DNA from: Eucommia ulmoides
Taxonomy: Eukaryota; Streptophyta; Magnoliopsida; Garryales; Eucommiaceae
Direction of reading: 5' to 3'
DNA: 64,000 bases
Assembly: GCA_016647705.1 (NCBI GenBank)
Contig: CM028326.1
Coordinates: 5,208,001-5,272,000 of the forward strand
Part shown: piece by piece, positions 59,028 through 64,000 of the stretch
Layout of the letters: each line of letters begins with the position of its first letter
Numbering within the stretch: position 1 is the stretch's first letter
Notes under the pieces: generated by a model
What the model was told of the DNA's origin: nothing
Seen by the model: only the letters and a program-made list of their open reading frames with translations
Database searches by the model: none
Program-made: the position numbers and the translations under genes

Positions 59028-59294
59028 GGGCGTGTTAAATCCCACATCAATGATGGGCCCTCCGATATCCGTTCGCAGTGGTTTGTCAAAATTCACCCTA
59101 CGCATAAAGGGGCGTGTTGAATCCCACATTGATGTTGGGCCTCCAGATATCCGTTCGCAGTGGTTTGTCAAAGTCCACCATGCGCATGAGGGGGTGTATT
59201 GAATCCCACATCGCTTGTGTTAACTGATCCTGAGCTATATATAAAGCTAAGGGCAATCCTCCTCTTACAAGGCGTCTTTTGAGAGTGAGTTAGG
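59028..59294 (+). repeat. 81-bp tandem repeat plus TRIM-like leader
   Basis: Two full copies and a partial third copy of a unit starting GGGCGTGTT(A/G)AATCCCACAT and containing ATATCCGTTCGCAGTGGTTT lie at about 59,028, 59,109 and 59,191. Then GAGCTATATATAAAGCTAAG and GGCGTCTTTTGAGAGTGAGT follow, a phrase I recall from short plant LTR elements. It ends at the junction with inverted pol at about 59,294. Confidence 0.7.
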
Positions 59295-62200
59295 CCCATT
59301 AAAGAAGGCATTCTTGACATCCAACTGGTGCAAAGGCCAAGAAGAGGATGTAGCTAACGAAACAAGGAGCCGGAGAGTAGTCAACTTAGCAACCAAGGCA
59401 AAGGTGGCTCCGAAATCTTTGCCCGGGATTTGGGTGTAGCCCTTAGCAATAAGTCGTGCTTTGTACCGATCAATCGATCCATCAACCAGATATTTCACAC
59501 TGAAGACCCACTTACAACCAACCGGTCGTTCACCAGGCGGCAAGTCAACCAAGTCCCATGTCTGATTGCGTTGTAGGGCATCCATCTCCGCTTGCATAGC
59601 GGCAACCCACTTTTGATTCTGGAGGGCCTCATGAACTGAGCGAAGAATGACAACGGAATCAAGTTGTCAAATAAAGGATTTATATTGAGCCGAGAGATCC
59701 TGAAAAGACAAATACTTAGAAATCGGATGATTAGTAGAACATGAAAGAAGATAGTGGGATGGTGGGTGACGTTCCAGAGTCGGGTAACGGCGAGGAACAG
59801 GGTCAGAGATAATGGGAGATGGAGATATACCTGAGTCCGGAGAAGATGTCGGCAGGGGATGTGAGACATATGGACGATGGGAGTAGACTCGTAAGGGGGT
59901 GGGTGATGGGTCACGTAGTAGGTGTGATGTGGGCGGGAAAGGTATATCGAATATAGGGATAGGACGCGGAAGTGGGGTATGATCCTTGGTAGAGATTGCC
60001 TCAATAGGTGGAGAAGGTACGGTACCGAAAAAATATGGGACAGTCTCGAGGAACGTAACATCAAGAGAGTGGTAAGTGTGGCGGGTAACTGGATCGTAGC
60101 ACCTATATCCTTTGGACATGGAAGAATAGCCAAGGAAAACAAACCGGATAGATTTATCATCTAACTTAGTGGGAGTAGGGCTTTGATTCTGGACAAAACA
60201 CGTACAACCAAAGATATGGGGTAAGATAGGGAAAAGGGTGTCAGTGGGGTGCAATATATGAAATGGGGTTTTGCCGGAAAGAACACGACTTGGTGTTCGA
60301 TTAATGAGATAGGCAGCAATAAGAACTGCCGTGTGCCAAAAAGATTTGGAAACATTTATTCCTCGCAAAAGACAACGGACTACAGACATGAAGTGACGAT
60401 TCTTACGTTCCGCCACACCATTTTGTTCAGGGGTGTAGGGACAGGTGAGTTGCTGAAGGATGCCTTGCTTATTAAGCTCAACCCGAAAATCATCAGATAA
60501 GTATTCCCGGCCATTATCTGATTGAATATTACACACGACGGTTTGATATTGGGTTTTTATCATTTGGAGGAAGTGGGTAAAGTGAGTGTAAACCTCTGAT
60601 TTGTGTTTCATCAAATAAACTCAAGTGCACCGACTATAATCATCTATAAAGGTGACATAGTGGCGATATTTGGAAATTGCTGTAATAGGAGAGGGTCCCC
60701 AAATATCAGAATGGATAAGATCAAATGCTTGGGATGCACGGTGCATGCGAGGAATATAAGAAGTACGTGTGTGCTTAGACAATTCACAAACCACACATTG
60801 AAATTTGAAGTCCTTCCAAGCTTTATTAAGAGACGGAAACAACCAACACAAATACTGAAAATTTGCATGTCCCAAACGGGTATGCCATAAGTTCAAATTT
60901 TTGAAAGAACACATAGAAGAATAAAAAATAAGTAGTACAGAGGCTTGCATACTAAAAGATGGAACGAGTGGAGGTAGAGGGCTGCCGAAGTAGTAGAGGC
61001 CATCGCGTTCATATCCCCTGCCAAAAAGCTTCCTCATAGTCAGATCCTGCAAGAAGCAACGATCAGGTAAGAAAACAACGGCACAGTGAATTTTTTTAGC
61101 AAAACGACTAACCGATATAAGATTATAGGTAAATTTAGGAATATAGTAAACAGAGTGAATAGTGATATCAGGGGATAATAAGGCATCTCCCTGACAACGA
61201 ATAGGGATAGAGGTACTATCGGCAATGCATACAGACTGATTGATAGGAGAAATAGGGGAGGTAAAATTAAAAAACTCACCAGTCATGTGATTGTTAGCCC
61301 CGAAATCCAGAATCCAAGTAGAGTGACCAGACTTACCATGAAGCGCAATCGGAGTACCTGAGATAAGAGTAGTCGTGGGGCCAGAAGATGATGCCAAAGT
61401 GGTTAACGGAGCCTGGAGCTGGGCAAGTTGGGCTTGGACGTAGGAAATATCCAAGGTAGGTGGTGGAGGATCTGCCAGACCAGGGACACTAGCAGCAAGA
61501 GCACCAGTACATGGTCCTCCTCTTCCTTTTATCCCTCCTAGGTTTCGGGGTTTCAATTCAGGATGAAGATTGTAACAACAGTCAATGTTGTGACCAGGCT
61601 TCCGGCAGTACTGACAATATGATCGCGTGCCTGATGGGCGAGGACCAGAGGGAGCCGAGACGGCCATCTGCTCAGGGACTGAAGGAGTTATTTCAGGCAG
61701 GAGAAGGAGCTGGCGTTTTGAATCATTGTCAACAGTAGAGAATGCATTGTATAGATCTGGCATCGGTGAAGTGTTCAAAATCTGAGTGCGAAGGTTCTTG
61801 TACTCCGGATTTAAACCCATCAAGAAATGGTATGTGTGACGACGATCTTGACGCTTGGCTTCGATTTGAGCAGCATCCGCAGCGAATTCACTCAGAGGTT
61901 CATACTGGGCAAGTTCCTCCCACCGAGATTGAAGGTAGCCGAAGTAATCCGCAACTGAAAGTCCTAATTATGCCTGGGAGGCATGGGAAATCTCACGGTA
62001 GAGCTCGAAAATCTGTGATTCATTGTGAGAATGGGCATACATCTTCGTAAGAGCGGACCATAATCCGCTGACAGTCTCGTGGAGCATGAAGATATTACAG
62101 ATTGATGCCTCCATAGAATTGAAGATCCACCCAAGGATGGTACAATTATCAGTGTCCCACTGAGCAAACTTGGGATCGTTGATATATGGCTTTAGCTTAG

Positions 62201-62405
62201 TGCCATGGAGCCATCCGGTCTTACGTTTTCCACCAAGGTAAAGACGAAAAGAGCGAGACCAAGCAGGGAAATTCACTCCATTAAGTAAAACGGTGGTAAT
62301 ACGTTGGACAGTGACCTCAGGTGCACGGGAAGAATCTGAGCGGGCAGGTTGTTGTGGAGCATGAACGGTCGGAGATGAGATATCACCTTCTTTTCCAGAT
62401 GCCAT
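59294..62405 (-). pseudogene. inverted Copia gag-pol segment (gag, protease, integrase, RT start)
   Basis: The ATG at 62,405 starts MASGKEGD. Gag follows (FPAWSRSFRLYLGGK near 62,270) with a stop (TAA) after SHASQA near 61,970. A zinc-knuckle-like CQYCRKPGHNIDCC lies near 61,590. Protease has WILDFGANNHMTG near 61,300. The integrase zinc motif is near 60,870 and the core lies at about 60,750-60,480, with a stop replacing Trp after DDYSRCT. The RT N-terminus (KWVFSVKYLVDGSIDRYKAR) ends at DVKNAFFNG near 59,295. The catalytic RT half is absent. Confidence 0.85.
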
Positions 62406-62499
62406 TGATACAGATGAAATGAGATTGTAGCAATAAATCACACGGGAAAAAAATGCTACAGAAGACTGATCGAACTCTAGAAAAAGAAGGCACAATTTG

Positions 62500-63090
62500 A
62501 GAAGTGTACCAGAGATGTAGTTACTTATTCATTTGAGGAATCGAAGCAACGGCCGTGTATTCAAGACATCCAGAACACCAGCGGATGGGGAACCACAGCG
62601 ATGAGCAGTAAAACTTTACATGAACAAGCCGCAACTGGCGACAGTGAACAACCCACAATGGATAGGTACAAGGCAAAGGGTTGTTCTGGGCAAAGGGCTG
62701 ATTTCCAGGGTTACAGGTTCGCGGCTGCGAGGGTTCACAATTTTTTGGTCGCGTGTCTAGGGTCTGCAGTTCCGCGGCGGTGGCTAGGGTGCCTAGTGGT
62801 GGTAGTTCGCGAGTATGGTTCGCGGCTGTGTGGTGGTGGCGGTTCGTGACCTTTATGGTGGTTGGCAATGGCTAGGGTTAGGGTTAGGGTTCGGGAGTAT
62901 AGTTCACAGTTGTGTGGTGGTGGTTTGCGACCTTGATGGTGGTTCGCGACCTTGATGGTGGTTCGCGACGGTGAGGGTTAGGGTTAGGGTTCTCGAGTAT
63001 GGTTTGCGGCTGTGTGGTGGTGGTTCGCGACTGCTGGGGTGTGGTTTAGGGCTCGATCTGCGATCTGGTTCGCGGTTTGGGGTGGATCTG
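62500..63090 (+). repeat. GC-rich minisatellite with TTAGGG-like runs
   Basis: Repeated GGTTCGCGACCTTGATGGTG units at about 62,920-62,965, related GTGTGGTGGTGGTTCGCG copies, and AGGGTTAGGGTTAGGGTT runs near 62,874 and 62,975. It lies exactly between the inverted gag start and the + strand RNase H end. Confidence 0.75.
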
Positions 63091-63096
63091 GTGCAC

Positions 63097-63377
63097 GGTT
63101 GTTGATGGGACTCCCCGTGAAAAATTCATCTGAGCTGTTCTGTGACAACAAGTCCACAATAATGTTATCCTCAGACTCTGTCCTTCATGAAATGACCAAA
63201 CACATCGAGGTGGATATCCACTTCATCCGTGAAAAAGTCCGGTCAGGAATCATCACTCCTGCCTTCGTCCCATCTTCCGAACAGGCTGCTGATATCTTCA
63301 CCAAATCCACAAGACCTTCTCTTCTTCAGTCGGTCATTGGCAAGTTAGGATTCATCAATATTTTTGCCCCAACTTGA
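63097..63377 (+). pseudogene. Copia RNase H C-terminal fragment, + strand
   Basis: The frame contains LFCDNKSTIMLSSDSV, then MTKHIEVDIHFIREK, then SSEQAADIFTKS and a normal Copia C-terminus with its stop at 63,375-63,377, just before the polypurine tract. It is opposite in direction to the gag-pol segment next to it. Confidence 0.85.
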
Positions 63378-63384
63378 GGGAGAG

Positions 63385-63570
63385 TGTTGAAATACAATAT
63401 TTATGTATCTTTTTATTTTTGGCATCTTGATTGTAGGGCATTATTAGTCCATTTATTCCGGTGATATATTTTCTAAATTAGCCTACTCCCACGACCATAT
63501 AATTAGGGATATAGAACCCATTCTTAAGTACAATACAATAGATTATTCTTTCCTATACCTATATCGTTTT
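63385..63570 (+). repeat. 3' LTR of the split-gene Copia element
   Basis: 186 bp; partner of 58,811-58,996; followed by the duplication TCACC. Confidence 0.9.
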
Positions 63571-63843
63571 TCACCGGACAGCCCACAACCGGCTACGGAT
63601 TCACCACGAGCCAACACCTGGAATCATCCCTTGTTCTATTTCGGCCCCAGGTTTTCCGATTGTAAAGAGTAAGGCAACTAGCTTAAGACAGCTGACGGTT
63701 CCACTGGGATACAAAAAGCTGAGATCATCGGTTGCCGTCGTCAAGCCTCGCTTCTGGTCAGTCAAAGCATCACTCGATTTGACGGAGGAAAACGTCAAGC
63801 AAGTCTTAAACAATGCCAGGGTAGAGGCAAGTCAGTTAAAGCT

Positions 63844-64000
63844 GTAGGCATCATCATCACATATATGCCTGTGTCATGTTTGTTGAAATGTCTGGATGAA
63901 ATTATTATCAATTCCAGCAAATGCATTCCCTTTTTTTTGTTTCGTGTTTTCCTTTTTGGGTAACAAATATGTTCTCTGAAATCAAAATGCATGAACCGTT
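63844..64000 (+). other. probable intron start of the split gene
   Basis: T-rich, stop-rich sequence after the candidate donor GTAGGC at 63,844. It runs off the window end. Confidence 0.35.

Larger units (their letters stand above)
58811..63570 (+). mobile_element. Copia element, 186-bp LTRs, TSD TCACC, interior partly inverted
   Basis: Both LTRs are exactly 186 bp (58,811-58,996 and 63,385-63,570), start TGTTGAAATAC and end with CTATAT plus six bases. A primer-binding site, TGGTATCGAAGCC, directly follows the left LTR (58,997-59,009). A polypurine tract, GAGGGAGAG, precedes the right LTR. A 5-bp duplication, TCACC, flanks it (58,806-58,810 and 63,571-63,575). The LTRs differ at only a handful of bases. 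The interior has gag to RT N-terminus on the minus strand and the RNase H end on the + strand. Confidence 0.9.
58780..63843 (+). pseudogene. first exon of an unrecognised, probably organelle-targeted protein, split by a Copia element
   Basis: The ATG at 58,780 opens MTVELRLGHH, cut by the Copia LTR at 58,811. On the far side, starting in the duplicated TCACC at 63,571, the same frame continues open for about 90 codons to 63,843, where CT|GTAGGC could be a donor (a stop, TAG, follows if unspliced). The second part is rich in Ser, Arg, Lys and Val with few acidic residues up to WSVKA, as in plastid transit peptides. Then an acidic-start helix SLDLTEENVKQVLNNARVEA follows. The mature part begins like several plastid proteins (LTEENV-x-x-VL), but I do not recognise the family. 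With the element in place the frame meets LTR sequence, so this allele should be non-functional unless transcription starts downstream. Confidence 0.6.

Noticed and set aside
59979-61738. Several + strand frames of 60-100 residues
   Set aside because: Antisense shadows of the inverted Copia gag-pol; the minus strand carries the recognisable domains.
62874-62990. Interstitial telomere
   Set aside because: Only two short AGGGTT runs, not the plant TTTAGGG repeat; kept only as a minisatellite remark.
1-64000. tRNA, rRNA or other structured RNA genes
   Set aside because: No stretch showed the box A/box B pattern with a foldable cloverleaf, or recognisable rRNA sequence, on reading by eye; a covariance search would be needed to be certain.

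Overview
The window is nuclear DNA of a flowering plant, most likely a eudicot. Supporting signs are GT-AG introns with AT-rich interiors, a nuclear-encoded chloroplast IF-2, a CASP-like membrane protein, and Copia, Gypsy, LINE, CASTA-type/hAT/MULE-type elements in large numbers (the CACTA, hAT and MULE calls rest on termini and target-site duplications). I cannot name the species. Most of the 64 kb is dead or dying transposon sequence, with a few host genes between the elements.

Layout. 1-3,250: AT-rich DNA with microsatellites, a SINE-like tail and one small 57-codon gene (2,680). 3,255-9,595: an old, frameshifted Copia element in + orientation carrying two nested MITEs with exact 8-bp target-site duplications. 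10,933-17,467 (-): a complete 12-exon gene for chloroplast translation initiation factor IF-2 (996 codons when spliced), with MITE insertions in its introns. 18,100-28,470: repeat-derived DNA, including GC-rich hairpins at 24.1 kb and a decayed Mutator-like transposase at 25.2-26.8 kb. 28,478-37,961: a 9.5-kb Gypsy chromovirus (2.7-kb LTRs, TSD GAACA) that has lost gag. 37,970-39,790: a palindrome-rich tandem array bounded by an inverted repeat.

40,181-48,186 (+): a decayed copy of the RNA polymerase subunit RPB12 gene. Its normal ATG is ATA, and its second intron carries a full-length Copia element (40,662-46,973, TSD TAAGC). 48,629-50,010 (-): a three-exon CASP-like protein 2A gene. 50,523-52,860: a CACTA-type MITE and an RTE-type LINE fragment interrupted by a hAT-type MITE of the same family as the one at 4.4 kb. 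53,714-57,887 (-): a nine-exon gene encoding a LIM domain, a linker built from repeated phase-1 exons, and a C-terminal coiled-coil domain. From 58,780 (+): the first exon of a plant gene with a probable organelle-targeting N-terminus. It is split by a 4.76-kb Copia element (58,811-63,570, TSD TCACC) whose interior is partly inverted.

The host genes do not form a pathway. The IF-2 gene (plastid translation) and the CASP-like gene (membrane scaffold) look intact. The LIM gene is intact at the reading-frame level. The RPB12-like copy and the 58.8-kb gene appear damaged. Exon limits were worked out by hand from splice consensus and reading-frame continuity. Exon lengths sum to multiples of three in all three complete genes, which is the main internal check.
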